Positions 17,107-26,058 of a stretch of 64,000 nucleotides of DNA are shown here, piece after piece. Under the pieces are notes generated by a model. The model searched no databases. It was not told where the DNA came from and worked only from the letters and a program-made list of their open reading frames with translations. This DNA is from Streptomyces indicus (GTDB lineage Bacteria; Actinomycetota; Actinomycetes; Streptomycetales; Streptomycetaceae). The stretch covers positions 62,001 through 126,000 of the forward strand of contig NZ_FNFF01000003.1 in NCBI RefSeq assembly GCF_900100315.1, given 5' to 3'. Both the position numbers and the translations under genes were made by a program. Numbering within the stretch: position 1 is the stretch's first letter; each line of letters opens with the position of its first letter.

Positions 17107-17141
17107 GATGGTGCTTACTCTACGCCCGTCCGGGTGCCGTC

Positions 17142-17627
17142 CTAACGCCAGGGTTCCGAGACGGTACGCAGCGTGGTCGCCGTGGCCACGGCCGCGGTGA
17201 CGGCCTCGTGGCCCTTGTCCTCGGTGGAGCCCTCGATGCCGGCGCGGTCCAGGGCCTGCTCCTCGGTGTCGCAGGTCAGGACGCCGAAGCCGATCGGGAC
17301 GCCGGTGTCGACGGAGACCTGGGTGAGGCCCTGCGTGACGCCCTGGCACACGTACTCGAAGTGCGGGGTGCCGCCGCGGATGACCACGCCGAGCGCCACG
17401 ATCGCGTCGTAGCCGCGGCCCGCGAGGACCTTGGCGACGACGGGCAGCTCGAAGCTGCCGGGGACGCGCAGCAGGGTGGGCTCGTCGATGCCGAGCTCGT
17501 GCAGGGCGCGCAGGGCGCCGTCGACGAGGCCGTCCATGACCTTCTCGTGCCACTGTGCCGCGATCACCGCGACCCGCAGGTCGCCGCAGTTCTTCACGCT
17601 GAGTTCGGGTGCGCCCTTGCCGCTCAC
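17142..17627 (-). CDS. ribH: 6,7-dimethyl-8-ribityllumazine synthase
   Basis: 161 residues. It joins 5-amino-6-ribitylaminouracil with the 4-carbon product of RibB to give lumazine, and usually forms icosahedral or pentameric shells. Seen: [49 protein letters not shown] and [20 protein letters not shown]. The conserved His of the active site is in TPHFEYV. It is downstream of ribBA by 46 bp. Confidence 0.97.
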   Translation of the reverse strand: MSGKGAPELSVKNCGDLRVAVIAAQWHEKVMDGLVDGALRALHELGIDEPTLLRVPGSFELPVVAKVLAGRGYDAIVALGVVIRGGTPHFEYVCQGVTQGLTQVSVDTGVPIGFGVLTCDTEEQALDRAGIEGSTEDKGHEAVTAAVATATTLRTVSEPWR

Positions 17628-17673
17628 GTGCTCTTCTCCTCGTATCGCCGGTGTCTGTACAGGTAGGTCGGGG

Positions 17674-18930
17674 TCACTGCGCGTCGAGCCAGGGCAGGTC
17701 GTGCCCCATGCGGTCGCGCTTGGTGCGCAGGTAGCGCAGGTTGTGCTCGCCGGCGGGCAGGGCCACGATCTCGCGGCCGCTGATCTCGATGCCGTGCCGG
17801 GTGAGCGCCTCGGACTTCTCGGGGTTGTTGGTCATCAGACGCACGCTGCGCACGCCGAGGTCGGCGAGGATCTGCGCGCCGGCGCCGTAGTCGCGGGCGT
17901 CGGCGGGCAGGCCGAGCTCCAGGTTGGCGTCGAGGGTGTCGCGGCCGCGCTCCTGGAGCTCGTACGCCCGCAGCTTGGACAGCAGCCCGATGCCGCGGCC
18001 CTCGTGCCCGCGCAGGTAGACGATGACGCCGCGGCCCGCGGCCTGGATGCGGTCCATGGCGGCCTCGAGCTGGGGGCCGCAGTCGCAGCGCAGGGAGTGG
18101 AAGACATCGCCGGTCAGGCACTCGGAGTGCATCCGGACCAGGACGTCCTCGCCCTCGCCGAGCTCGCCGTGCACCAGTGCCACGTGCTCGACGCCGTCGA
18201 CGGTGGAGCGGTAGCCGTACGCGGTGAACTCGCCGTGCTGCGTGGGCAGCTGGACCGCGGCCTCGCGGCGGACGGTCGGCTCGGCGCTCCTGCGGTACGC
18301 GATCAGGTCCTCGATGGAGATGATCGTGAGGCCGTGCTTGCGGGCGAACGGGACCAGTTCGGGCAGGCGCAGCATGGTGCCGTCCTCGCCGGCGATCTCG
18401 ACGATCGCACCGGCCGGGCGCAGGCCCGCGAGACGGGCGAGGTCGACGGCCGCCTCGGTGTGCCCGTTGCGCACGAGGACGCCGCCCTCGCGGGCGCGCA
18501 GCGGGAAGATGTGGCCGGGGCGGACGAAGTCGGACGCCTCCGTGGTGCCGCTCGCCAGGAGCCGCAGCGTGGTGGCGCGGTCCCAGGCGGAGATGCCGGT
18601 GGTGACGCCGTGGGCGCCGGAGGCGTCGACGGAGACGGTGAAGGCGGTCTTCATCGACTCGGTGTTGTCGGCGACCATCTGCGGCAGTTCGAGCCGGTCC
18701 AGCTCGGCGCCCTCCATGGGGGCGCAGATCAGGCCGCGGCACTCGCTCATCATGAACGCGATGATCTCGGGCGTGGCCTTCTCGGCGGCGATGACGAGGT
18801 CGCCTTCGTTCTCGCGGTCCTCGTCGTCCACGACCACGACCGGGCGGCCCGCCGCGATGTCGGCGATGGCCTGCTCGACCGGGTCGAGGCTCAGATCGTC
18901 CTCGACGGACCACACTGCTGCGGTGCTCAT
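17674..18930 (-). CDS. ribBA: Bifunctional 3,4-dihydroxy-2-butanone-4-phosphate synthase / GTP cyclohydrolase II
   Basis: 418 residues from ATG 18930. Residues 1-205 are the DHBP synthase domain with the acidic metal loop [12 protein letters not shown] and the HIFPLRA segment. Residues 210-415 are GTP cyclohydrolase II, with the zinc ligands in [16 protein letters not shown] and the catalytic region GHEGRGIGL. One protein therefore supplies both branches of riboflavin synthesis. ATG overlaps the stop of ribM by 4 bp (ATGA). Confidence 0.97.
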   Translation of the reverse strand: MSTAAVWSVEDDLSLDPVEQAIADIAAGRPVVVVDDEDRENEGDLVIAAEKATPEIIAFMMSECRGLICAPMEGAELDRLELPQMVADNTESMKTAFTVSVDASGAHGVTTGISAWDRATTLRLLASGTTEASDFVRPGHIFPLRAREGGVLVRNGHTEAAVDLARLAGLRPAGAIVEIAGEDGTMLRLPELVPFARKHGLTIISIEDLIAYRRSAEPTVRREAAVQLPTQHGEFTAYGYRSTVDGVEHVALVHGELGEGEDVLVRMHSECLTGDVFHSLRCDCGPQLEAAMDRIQAAGRGVIVYLRGHEGRGIGLLSKLRAYELQERGRDTLDANLELGLPADARDYGAGAQILADLGVRSVRLMTNNPEKSEALTRHGIEISGREIVALPAGEHNLRYLRTKRDRMGHDLPWLDAQ

Positions 18931-19574
18931 GCCGGGGCTCCTTCCAGGGCCGGGGCGGCGCTGCGCGAGCGCAGCCACCAGTCGCGCATGCCCCACAGGA
19001 CCAGCGCGCCGTAGATGACGTAGACGAATCCGGAGAAGGCGTAACCGTTGGCGAAGTTCAGCGGGACACCGACCAGGTCGACGAGCAGCCAGGCGAACCA
19101 GAACTCGACCATGCCGCGGGCCTGGGCGTACATCGCGACGATGGTGCCGACGAAGATGTACGCGTCCGGCCACGGGTCCCAGGACAGCGACGGGTAGGCC
19201 TTGAAGAGCAGGGCCACGGCGACGGTGCCGGCGGCGCCCGCGGCGACCATGAGGCCGCGTTCCTTCCAGGTGGCGAAGCGCACGGCTATCGAGCCGTCCT
19301 GCGCTTCCTTCTTGCCGCGGGTCCAGGCGATCCAGCCCATGACGGCCACGGCCATCACCACGACCTGCTTGCCGGCGCTGCCGGTCAGGTGTCCGGCGAA
19401 GGCGCCGAAGAGGATCAGGCCGGCGGCGAACTGCACGGGCCAGGTCCACACCGAGCGCTTCCAGCCGAGCGCGAGGGCCGCGAGGCCGAAGGTGTTGCCG
19501 ATCATGTCGGACCAGAGGATGTGCTGGCCGAAGGCCGTGAAGGCCTCGGAGTTCAGCGAATCGAGCACGCTCAC
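18927..19574 (-). CDS. ribM: PnuC-family vitamin transporter, probable riboflavin transporter RibM
   Basis: 215 residues with about seven hydrophobic segments and the PnuC-family WxxW-type pattern ([40 protein letters not shown]). PnuC proteins move nicotinamide riboside. The member placed between ribE and ribBA in Streptomyces, behind an FMN riboswitch, is the riboflavin/roseoflavin transporter RibM described in S. davawensis. Genomic position, not sequence alone, supports the riboflavin assignment. It overlaps ribE and ribBA by ATGA at both ends. Confidence 0.88.
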   Translation of the reverse strand: MSVLDSLNSEAFTAFGQHILWSDMIGNTFGLAALALGWKRSVWTWPVQFAAGLILFGAFAGHLTGSAGKQVVVMAVAVMGWIAWTRGKKEAQDGSIAVRFATWKERGLMVAAGAAGTVAVALLFKAYPSLSWDPWPDAYIFVGTIVAMYAQARGMVEFWFAWLLVDLVGVPLNFANGYAFSGFVYVIYGALVLWGMRDWWLRSRSAAPALEGAPA

Positions 19575-20209
19575 TTGGAGTCCCCCGTGTCAGTGGTGTC
19601 AGTGATGTCAGTCGTGGTGGCGCGGTCGCCGAGCAGGCGCTCGACGTACTTGGCGATGACGTCCACCTCGAGGTTCACCGGGTCGCCGGCCTGCTTGAGG
19701 CCGAGCGTGGTGAGCGCGAGGGTCGTCGGGATGAGGCTGATGGTGAAGAAGTCGGCGGCGGCCTCGACCACGGTGAGGCTGACGCCGTCCACCGTGATGG
19801 AGCCCTTCTCGACCACGTAGCGCGAGAGTCCGGCCGGCAGCGAGACCTTGACGATCTCCCAGTTCTCGGACGGGGTGCGGTCGAGGATCGTGCCGGTGCC
19901 GTCCACGTGGCCCTGCACGATGTGGCCGCCGAGGCGGGCGCCGACGGCGGTGGGGCGTTCGAGGTTCACGCGGGAGCCCTCGGCCAGCGCGCCCAGGCTG
20001 GAGCGCTTGAGGGTCTCCTCCATCACGTCGGCGGTGAACCAGTCGTCGCCGTACTCGACCACGGTCAGGCAGACGCCGTTGACCGCGATGGAGTCGCCGT
20101 GGCCGGCTCCCTCGGTGACGACCTTGCCGCGCACGCGGAACCGGCAGGAGTCACCGAGCTGCTCGACGGCGGTGATCTCACCCAGTTCTTCGACGATTCC
20201 GGTGAACAT
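19571..20209 (-). CDS. ribE: Riboflavin synthase, alpha chain
   Basis: 212 residues, two tandem lumazine-binding domains. The first starts [12 protein letters not shown] and contains [11 protein letters not shown]; the second contains [12 protein letters not shown]. It dismutates two lumazine molecules to riboflavin and the pyrimidine precursor, acting as a trimer. It starts 2 bp after the ribD stop and overlaps ribM by 4 bp. Confidence 0.97.
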   Translation of the reverse strand: MFTGIVEELGEITAVEQLGDSCRFRVRGKVVTEGAGHGDSIAVNGVCLTVVEYGDDWFTADVMEETLKRSSLGALAEGSRVNLERPTAVGARLGGHIVQGHVDGTGTILDRTPSENWEIVKVSLPAGLSRYVVEKGSITVDGVSLTVVEAAADFFTISLIPTTLALTTLGLKQAGDPVNLEVDVIAKYVERLLGDRATTTDITDTTDTGDSK

Positions 20210-20211
20210 CC

Positions 20212-21318
20212 TCAGGACTCCTTCGGGGCGGGCGCGGTGGGGACACGGGGCGCGGCGGTGATGCGGAGATCGGGTCCGATACGGGCGGTCTCGCTCACGT
20301 CGAGCCGCAACGCGTCGGTGATGGTGGTGATTCCTGCGCCGGAGAGCGCGGCGGGGCCGGCGCCGAGCAGGACGGGGGCGAGGTAGCCGATGACGCGGTC
20401 CACGGCGCCGGCTTCGAGGAAGGCGCCGGCGAGCGTCGGGCCGCCTTCGAGCAGGACGGAGCGGACGCCTCGTGCGTAGAGGGCGTCGAGCAGGGCCGGG
20501 ATGTCCAACCCCCGTGCGGCGCGCGGGAGTCGTACGACCTCGGCGTCCGGCAGGTCGGCGGTGGCGTCTTCGGCGACGGCGATCAGTGTCGGCGCCGAGT
20601 CGTCAAGGATGCGGGCACCGGGCTTGACCGCGGCGGCCTCGGTGTCCACGACCACCCGCAGCGGCTGTACGGCGCCTTCGATGCCGCGGACCGCGAGGTG
20701 CGGGTCGTCGGCGCGCATCGTGCCGGAACCGACCACGACCGCGTCGCACTCGGCGCGCAGGCGGTGCACGTCGGCGCGGGACTCGGGCGAGGAGATCCAG
20801 CGGCTGGTGCCGTCGGCGGCGGCGATGCGGCCGTCGAGCGTGGCGGCGTACTTCCACGTGACGTACGGGCGGCCGGACTTGACGGAGGTGAGCCAGGCGA
20901 TGTTCCCGGCGCGCGCCTCCTCCTCCAACAGGCCGGATTCCACGGCGACTCCGGCGTTGCGGAGCGTCTCGGCGCCACCCGTCGCCGTCGGGTTGGGGTC
21001 GCTCACCGCGTAGACGACGCGGGCGATTCCGGCCTCGATCAGCGCTTGGGCGCAGGGGCCGGTGCGGCCGGTGTGGTTGCAGGGTTCGAGGGTGACCAGG
21101 GCGGTGCCGCCGCGGGCCTTGTCACCGGCCGCGCGCAGGGCGTGCACCTCGGCGTGCGGCCCGCCCGCCCGCTGGTGGTACCCCTCGCCGACGATCTCGC
21201 CGTGGGCGTCGAGGATGACGCAGCCGACGACAGGGTTGGGGCTTGTGGCTCCGAGACCGAGCGCTGCGAGCGCGAGCGCGCGACGCATCGCGTCTGCTTC
21301 GGCTGCGGTGGGGGCCAC
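20212..21318 (-). CDS. ribD: Bifunctional riboflavin-specific deaminase / reductase
   Basis: 368 residues from GTG 21318, chosen because AGGAGG lies 5 bp upstream; the in-frame ATG at 21336 would include this site in the coding region. Residues 10-150 are the zinc deaminase (HAEVHAL, then LEPCNHTGRTGPC with both zinc cysteines). Residues 155-368 are the NADPH-dependent reductase (PYVTWKYAATLDGRIA, VVGSGTMRADDPHL, VLLEGGPTLAGAFL). It catalyses the second and third steps after GTP cyclohydrolase II and is the first gene after the FMN riboswitch. Confidence 0.96.
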   Translation of the reverse strand: MAPTAAEADAMRRALALAALGLGATSPNPVVGCVILDAHGEIVGEGYHQRAGGPHAEVHALRAAGDKARGGTALVTLEPCNHTGRTGPCAQALIEAGIARVVYAVSDPNPTATGGAETLRNAGVAVESGLLEEEARAGNIAWLTSVKSGRPYVTWKYAATLDGRIAAADGTSRWISSPESRADVHRLRAECDAVVVGSGTMRADDPHLAVRGIEGAVQPLRVVVDTEAAAVKPGARILDDSAPTLIAVAEDATADLPDAEVVRLPRAARGLDIPALLDALYARGVRSVLLEGGPTLAGAFLEAGAVDRVIGYLAPVLLGAGPAALSGAGITTITDALRLDVSETARIGPDLRITAAPRVPTAPAPKES

Positions 21319-21319
21319 C

Positions 21320-21444
21320 GGGTCCTCCTGCCTCATGGGGCACGGACTCCGGGGCCTGTCGATGACGACAGAGATCACGGGCGAGGACACTTCGGGAACG
21401 CCGGAGAGCGGTGATCCCGTACGAAGACTCGTACGACAGGACCC
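21320..21444 (-). promoter_or_regulatory. Expression platform between FMN aptamer and ribD
   Basis: About 165 nt separate the aptamer from GTG 21318. In this leader GGGTCCT (complement of 21438-21444) can pair with AGGACCC (complement of 21320-21326), which includes the ribD Shine-Dalgarno. A perfect 7-bp hairpin lies next to it (21418-21435, arms CGTACGA/TCGTACG). No U-tract terminator is seen, so control by masking ribosome entry is more likely than premature termination. Confidence 0.5.
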
Positions 21445-21483
21445 ACCTTCGGCGGCGTACACGAAAAGACGTGCCTGCCCGCC

Positions 21484-21610
21484 GCGCACTGCCTCCCATC
21501 CGGACTTTCACCGTCGGTCCAGGAATTTCACCTGGTCAACCGGTCACTGGAGGTGACCGGGTCGCGGACTGTAACCGCCGGTTCGGAATTACACCGACCC
21601 CGGAGTGCGC
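21484..21610 (-). promoter_or_regulatory. FMN riboswitch (RFN element)
   Basis: On the minus strand the conserved RFN blocks are all present: GGGGTCGGTGTAATTCCG, ACCGGCGGTTACAGTCCGCG, GACCAGGTGAAATTCCTGG, CGACGGTGAAAGTCCGG and ATGGGAGG. P1 closes with GCGCACT/AGTGCGC (complement of 21604-21610 and 21484-21490). It binds FMN and would repress the ribD-ribE-ribM-ribBA-ribH operon when flavin is abundant. Confidence 0.97.
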
Positions 21611-21681
21611 TGCTGCTGGTACACAGCCAGTGTGCCACGCCTGATCGTCGGCCATACGGGCGAAGGCCTGTGGGCTGGCTC

Positions 21682-21700
21682 ACAAGCGGTTTGCGTTTGT
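21682..21700. promoter_or_regulatory. Pseudo-palindrome upstream of NmrA-like SDR gene
   Basis: ACAAGCG (21682-21688) and CGTTTGT (21694-21700) match as inverted arms at 6 of 7 positions. This AT-richer patch is between the divergent riboswitch-led operon and the SDR gene and could bind a MarR/HxlR-type regulator. Confidence 0.3.
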
Positions 21701-21781
21701 CCTACAGGTGCACGGGCCAAAACCTCCGGCCTCTGCAAGGCTGTCGGTGCGAAAGCCCCTGTTTCCACGAAGGAGGGCGCG

Positions 21782-22531
21782 ATGAGCACGATTCTCGTGA
21801 CGGGAGCGACCGGCAACCTCGGCAAACCGCTCACGCGGCTGCTGCGGGACGCCGGGCACGACGTACGGGCCATGAGCCGGCACTCCGACTGGTGGAACGC
21901 CGACCTCGTGACGGGCAGCGGACTCGGACAGGCCGTGTCCGGGGCGGACGTGGTGGTCCACTGTGCGACGGCGCCGCGCAAGGACGCGGATGTGACCGCG
22001 GCCCGGAATCTGATCGCGGCGGCCAGGAAGGCAGAGGTCCGCCACCTCGTCTACATCTCGATCGTCGGCGTGGACACCGTGCCGCTCGGCTACTACCGCG
22101 CGAAGCACCACGTGGAGCGGCTGATCGAGGACTCGGGCCTCGGCTGGACGACCCTGCGCACCACGCAGTTCCACGAGCTGGTGGCCCAGGTGCTCGAGGG
22201 TCTGGCGAAGCCGCCGGTGATGCTGATCCCCAAGGGTGCGCGCACACAGCCGATCGCGGCGGACGAAGTGGCCGCGCGGCTGGCCGAGTTGGCACAGGGC
22301 GAGCCGCTGGGCCGGGTGGACGACATGGGCGGCCCCGAGGTGCTCGCGCTGCGTGAGCTGGCGGAGAAGTACCTGGCGGCGGCCGGGAAGAGCCGGCGGA
22401 TCGTGGAGGTTCCGCTGACCGGGAAGACGTACCACGGCTTCGTGCAGGGCGGGCATCTCGCGCCCGAACGGGCCGTCGGCAAGGGGACGTTCGACGAGTA
22501 TCTGGCGCTGCATGTGGCCAAGGGCGCGTAG
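21782..22531 (+). CDS. NmrA-like NAD(P)-binding SDR protein
   Basis: 249 residues from ATG 21782 with GAAGGAGGGC upstream. The atypical SDR nucleotide motif GATGNLGKP is at residues 8-16. The usual catalytic Tyr-x3-Lys is present as YYRAKHH, but family members often act as redox sensors or quinone/flavin reductases rather than classical dehydrogenases. No pathway neighbours are informative. It is monocistronic and convergent with the ROK regulator. Confidence 0.85.
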   Translation: MSTILVTGATGNLGKPLTRLLRDAGHDVRAMSRHSDWWNADLVTGSGLGQAVSGADVVVHCATAPRKDADVTAARNLIAAARKAEVRHLVYISIVGVDTVPLGYYRAKHHVERLIEDSGLGWTTLRTTQFHELVAQVLEGLAKPPVMLIPKGARTQPIAADEVAARLAELAQGEPLGRVDDMGGPEVLALRELAEKYLAAAGKSRRIVEVPLTGKTYHGFVQGGHLAPERAVGKGTFDEYLALHVAKGA

Positions 22532-22546
22532 AACTGCGGCAGTTGC

Positions 22547-22635
22547 GCCTCAGGGCTCGACTGTGCCTCGGGACTCTGATGCGCCTCAGGACTCTGATGC
22601 ACCTCAGGACTCTGATGCGTATCAGGACTCGGAAG
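22547..22635. repeat. 18-bp tandem repeat carrying in-frame stop codons
   Basis: Units at 22547-22564 (degenerate), 22565-22582, 22583-22600, 22601-22618 and 22619-22635. The last unit contains the final codons and TGA of the ROK gene. Reading on in frame on the minus strand, the GAG-TCC-TGA block recurs every 18 bp, so the stop is backed up by in-frame copies. Confidence 0.9.
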
Positions 22636-23824
22636 GGAACAGCGCCTCCTGAGCCGCCTCCTGCGCGGCGAGCAGCGCGCCACGCAGGACCGCGCCGCCG
22701 CCCAGTTCGCCCGCGCGTACCTCCGTGTGCAGCGGGGAGAGCGCCGCGACGCGTTCCTCCACGCGGCGGGCGAGTGCGGGGCCGCCCGCGCAGCCGATCT
22801 CGCCGCCGAGGACCACGCAGCCGGGGTCGAGCACCGCGGCGGTGGCGGCGACGGCGAGGGCGACGCGGTCGGCGAGGGTGTCGAGGAAGCCGGCGGCCGC
22901 CTTGCCCCGCGGGGAGTGCGGCTCGGCGAGTGCCTCGACCGCGGCGCGGACGACTCCCTCACCGGCCGGTCCGGCTCCGGCTTCGTCGGGGCCTGACACA
23001 CCGCATTCCGCGGCAAGTCGGACGATCGCCGCCGAGGACGCCAGCGCGTGGAAGCCGCCGGCGCAGTCCACCGCCGACGGCAGCCCCGAGGTCCCGGGCA
23101 CCGGCAGGAAGCCCAGCTCACCCGCACCGCCCGAGGCCCCCCGCCGCAGCCGGCCGTCCAGGAGCACCGCGGCGCCCACCCCGTGCCCGAGCCACAGCAG
23201 GACGAAGGTGTCCCGGTCGCGGCCCGCCCCCGAGCGGCGCTCGGCGACGGCGGCCAGGTTCGTCTCGTTCTCCACCAGCACCGTCGCGGGCCGTTCCTTC
23301 TGGAGCGCGGCCACCAGGCGCCGGTGCCAGGCGGGCAGGCCGCTGGAGTCGCGCAGTTCGCCGCTGGCCGGATCGATCAGGCCGGGTGCGCCGATGCCCA
23401 CGCTGTGCAGCTCCGCGACGCCCGCGCTGCGCACAGTCTCGTCGAGCAGCGCCACGGCGCGTTCGACGGCGATCTGCGTGCCGCTGGTCTCGTCGATCGG
23501 CAGGGAGGCCTCGGCGAGGACCGTTCCGAGGAGGTCGGAGACCACGACGGAGACGCCCATCGTGCGCACGTCGAGGGCCGCGAGGTGGGCGATGTCCGCC
23601 ACGATCCCGTACAGCTTCGCGTTCGGGCCGCGGCGCTCGGCGCCCGCTTCGCCGACCACCTGGATCAGGCCGGCGTCCTGGAGCCGTTCGACGAGGTCGG
23701 CGACGGTCGGCCGCGACAGGCCCGTCCGCTCCTTGAGCTGCCCGGCCGTGAGCGGTTCCTGGAGCAGGAGCCGCAGGGCCAGCCGGTCGTTGATGGCTCG
23801 GGCGGTACGGGGGGATGCGGGCAT
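22622..23824 (-). CDS. ROK family transcriptional regulator
   Basis: 400 residues from ATG 23824. Residues 10-65 are a MarR-like winged helix (LTAGQLKERTGLSRPTVADLVERLQDAGLI). Residues 85-400 are the ROK sugar-kinase-like domain with the sugar-binding GIGAPGLIDPASG and FVLLWLGHGVGAAVLLDG. The family zinc motif (CxCGxxGC) is not preserved: the equivalent stretch reads GTSGLPSAVDCAGGFHA. A regulatory rather than kinase role is therefore likely. It is divergent from the MFS gene, with an inverted repeat between them. Confidence 0.9.
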   Translation of the reverse strand: MPASPRTARAINDRLALRLLLQEPLTAGQLKERTGLSRPTVADLVERLQDAGLIQVVGEAGAERRGPNAKLYGIVADIAHLAALDVRTMGVSVVVSDLLGTVLAEASLPIDETSGTQIAVERAVALLDETVRSAGVAELHSVGIGAPGLIDPASGELRDSSGLPAWHRRLVAALQKERPATVLVENETNLAAVAERRSGAGRDRDTFVLLWLGHGVGAAVLLDGRLRRGASGGAGELGFLPVPGTSGLPSAVDCAGGFHALASSAAIVRLAAECGVSGPDEAGAGPAGEGVVRAAVEALAEPHSPRGKAAAGFLDTLADRVALAVAATAAVLDPGCVVLGGEIGCAGGPALARRVEERVAALSPLHTEVRAGELGGGAVLRGALLAAQEAAQEALFPSES

Positions 23825-23878
23825 GCCGGGGATCCTTCCAGGTCGCTCCGCGGCCGGCGGCCGGACCCCGCCACTATT

Positions 23879-23899
23879 TATCAGGCAGGGTTCCTGATA
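23879..23899. promoter_or_regulatory. Operator candidate between ROK regulator and MFS gene
   Basis: TATCAGG (23879-23885) and CCTGATA (23893-23899) are perfect inverted arms 7 bp apart, in an AT-rich patch centred 65 bp upstream of the ROK start and 55 bp upstream of the MFS start. This is the expected place for a shared ROK operator. Confidence 0.6.
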
Positions 23900-23943
23900 G
23901 TTTACGGGCCGAGCGCGGGGACAGGTACGCCGGGAGGGGAAAG

Positions 23944-25155
23944 ATGAGTGAAGTGACATACGAAGCACGGCAGTTGATACGGGCGCGGTACGCGATCGCC
24001 GCCGTGTTCCTGGTGCACGGCTCGGTCACCGGGTCGTTCGCCACCCGCATCCCGTGGATCCAGGACCACGCGGGCGTCAGCGCCGGACAGCTCGGCCTCG
24101 CGCTCGCCTTCCCGGCGCTCGGCGCCTCGGTGGCGATGCCGCTGGCCGGGGCGATCAGCCACCGCTTCGGCGCCCGCACGGCGCTGCGCGGACTGCTCGC
24201 GCTGTGGACCCTGTCGCTGATCCTGCCGTCCCTCGCCCCGAACCTGCTGACGCTGTGCGTGGCGCTCTTCGTCTACGGCGCCACGTCCGGGATGTCCGAC
24301 GTGGCGATGAACGCGCTGGGCATCGAGGTGGAGAACCGCCTGGACAAGTCGATCATGTCCGGGCTGCACGGCATGTGGAGTGCGGGCGCGCTGGTCGGCT
24401 CGGCGGCCGGCACCTTCGCGGCGCACCTGGGCGCGGACGCGCGTATCCACCACCTTCTGGCCGCGGCCGTGCTGACCGCGCTCGGGCTGCTCGCCTGCCA
24501 GTACGTCCTGGACCTGCAGAGCTCCGCGGACGAGGAGCCGCCGCCGCGGTTCGCGCTGCCGCCCAAGTCGGCGCTGCTCATCGGCGCGGTGGGCTTCTGC
24601 GCGGTGTTCGCCGAAGGCGCGAGCCTCGACTGGTCGGCGGTCTACCTCAAGGAGGAGCTGGAGACCTCGGCCGGTCTCGCGGCGGCCTGCACCACGGCCT
24701 TCGCGCTGACGATGGCGGTGGCCCGGATCGCGGGCGACAAGGTGGTGGACCGGTTCGGGCCGGTGCGCACGGTGCGGGTCGGCGGTGTGTTCGCCACGCT
24801 CGGCGGCGTCCTGGTCGTCCTGGCGAACCACCCGGCCGTGGCCATGACCGGCTTCGGCCTGATGGGCCTCGGCATCGCGGTGGTCGTGCCGCTCGCCTTC
24901 GCGGCGGCCGGGCGCAGCGGTCCCAACCCGAGCCAGGCCATCGCGGGCGTCGCCACGATCACGTACACCTCGGGCCTGATCGCGCCCTCGGCGATCGGCG
25001 CGGTGGCCGATGTCACCTCGCTGATGGTGTCGTTCGGGATCGTCACCGTCCTGGCGCTGGGTCTCGTCCTGTTCGCCGGGGTGCTGCGGTCGGCCGGGCG
25101 GGAGACGGCGCAGTCGCCGAAGCCCATCGTCCCCGAGGCGGGTTCGCGCGCCTGA
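23944..25155 (+). CDS. MFS transporter
   Basis: 403 residues with twelve predicted transmembrane segments and a central cytoplasmic loop near residues 190-205 (DLQSSADEEPPPRFALPPK). The start at ATG 23944 follows GGAGGGGAAAG. The sequence resembles the actinobacterial YbjJ/FucP-like group (GSVTGSFATRIPWIQDHAGVS in the first helix and loop) that occurs beside ROK regulators and may export sugars or small metabolites. Substrate unknown. It ends in a long inverted repeat shared with the GH114 gene. Confidence 0.88.
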   Translation: MSEVTYEARQLIRARYAIAAVFLVHGSVTGSFATRIPWIQDHAGVSAGQLGLALAFPALGASVAMPLAGAISHRFGARTALRGLLALWTLSLILPSLAPNLLTLCVALFVYGATSGMSDVAMNALGIEVENRLDKSIMSGLHGMWSAGALVGSAAGTFAAHLGADARIHHLLAAAVLTALGLLACQYVLDLQSSADEEPPPRFALPPKSALLIGAVGFCAVFAEGASLDWSAVYLKEELETSAGLAAACTTAFALTMAVARIAGDKVVDRFGPVRTVRVGGVFATLGGVLVVLANHPAVAMTGFGLMGLGIAVVVPLAFAAAGRSGPNPSQAIAGVATITYTSGLIAPSAIGAVADVTSLMVSFGIVTVLALGLVLFAGVLRSAGRETAQSPKPIVPEAGSRA

Positions 25156-25160
25156 CCCCC

Positions 25161-25221
25161 CGCCTGGACCTCGGGGCCGCGGGCGTCAGCAGGGCTGGCG
25201 CCACACCCCGAGGTCCAGGCG
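25161..25221. terminator. 16-bp perfect inverted repeat, terminator overlapping the GH114 3' end
   Basis: CGCCTGGACCTCGGGG (25161-25176) pairs perfectly with CCCCGAGGTCCAGGCG (25206-25221) across a 29-nt loop. The right arm is coding sequence of the GH114 gene (residues RLDLG near the C-terminus). The left arm is noncoding downstream of the MFS gene. It can terminate both convergent transcripts. Confidence 0.7.
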
Positions 25222-26058
25222 TTTGCGCATGGAGCTGAAGCCGAGGGCCCGCGTGTGGGCGCAGAACCGCTCGCGGGGCAGGGCGTATTCGACGTGCAGG
25301 ACCGCCTTGCCTGCCGCGATGAACGGCTTCAGCGCCTCGCACTCCTTGTACTGGGCGCACTCCTCGTTCACCGCGAAGTCGAACTCGCGCACCAGCTGGG
25401 CGACTTGGGGCAGGTCGTTCTTCAGGCCGACGGACATGCCGCGGTCGTGGGCGAGCTTCGCGAGCATCCGGTTGTACGCGAGCTGATGGCGGGCGGTCAG
25501 CGGGAAGCCCGTGTCGTTGAGGTACGCGTCCATGAGGTCGGGCTCGACCGCGTCGAACCCCTTGGCGCGGCACATGTCGAACCGCTTGGCCATCAGCGGC
25601 CGCAGGACGTCGATCCGGCGGATGTCGAGCCAGCGCTCGCCGGGCCAGCCGTTCGCCCTCCCCCGCACCGACGGCGGGAACGCGGCCCGGTCGGGCCGGA
25701 AGTCTTCCCAGGCGCCCGCGTTGATGTAGCAGATGACCTTGCGCCCGGCGCGGTGCAGCCGCCGTACGGTCGCGGCGTCGTTCTCGAATCCGTCGATGTC
25801 GTAGACGGGCACGTCCACACGCGTGTCCGCGGGGCCGTCGAGCTGCCACTGCCAGGCCGTGCCGGGGGCGGGGCGCCAGCGCGGGCCGGGCGGCGGGGCC
25901 GGTGTCCGCGAAGCGGGCGACGACGGCTCGGGAGCCGGTGTACGCGAACCGGGCGACGACGCCTCCGGAGCCGGTGCGGGTCCGGGCGACGGTGCCGAGC
26001 AGGCGGCGAGCAGGAGCAGCGCGAACAGGACCAGGAGCGGGCGGTACGAGGCGGTCAT
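25186..26058 (-). CDS. GH114 endo-alpha-1,4-polygalactosaminidase-like lipoprotein
   Basis: 290 residues. A lipoprotein signal ends at LAAC (Cys20). It is followed by a Pro/Ser/Thr linker with duplicated SSP-x-SRTPAP units (33-58). The GH114 TIM-barrel covers 62-290: WQWQLDG, VPVYDIDGF, KVICYINAGAWED, WPGERWLDIRRID, FDAVEPDLMD (Asp174, predicted catalytic), VGLKNDL, FAVNEECAQYKEC (predicted acid Glu232/233) and HVEYAL. Family members such as fungal Ega3 cleave galactosamine-containing glycans. Its start overlaps the spherulin-4 stop (ATGA), so it belongs to the polysaccharide cluster and could process the polymer at the cell surface. Confidence 0.88.
   Translation of the reverse strand: MTASYRPLLVLFALLLLAACSAPSPGPAPAPEASSPGSRTPAPEPSSPASRTPAPPPGPRWRPAPGTAWQWQLDGPADTRVDVPVYDIDGFENDAATVRRLHRAGRKVICYINAGAWEDFRPDRAAFPPSVRGRANGWPGERWLDIRRIDVLRPLMAKRFDMCRAKGFDAVEPDLMDAYLNDTGFPLTARHQLAYNRMLAKLAHDRGMSVGLKNDLPQVAQLVREFDFAVNEECAQYKECEALKPFIAAGKAVLHVEYALPRERFCAHTRALGFSSMRKRLDLGVWRQPC

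Noticed and set aside
18927..19574. Nicotinamide riboside transporter PnuC
   Set aside because: Family membership fits, but position inside the FMN-riboswitch operon matches the known riboflavin transporter RibM.
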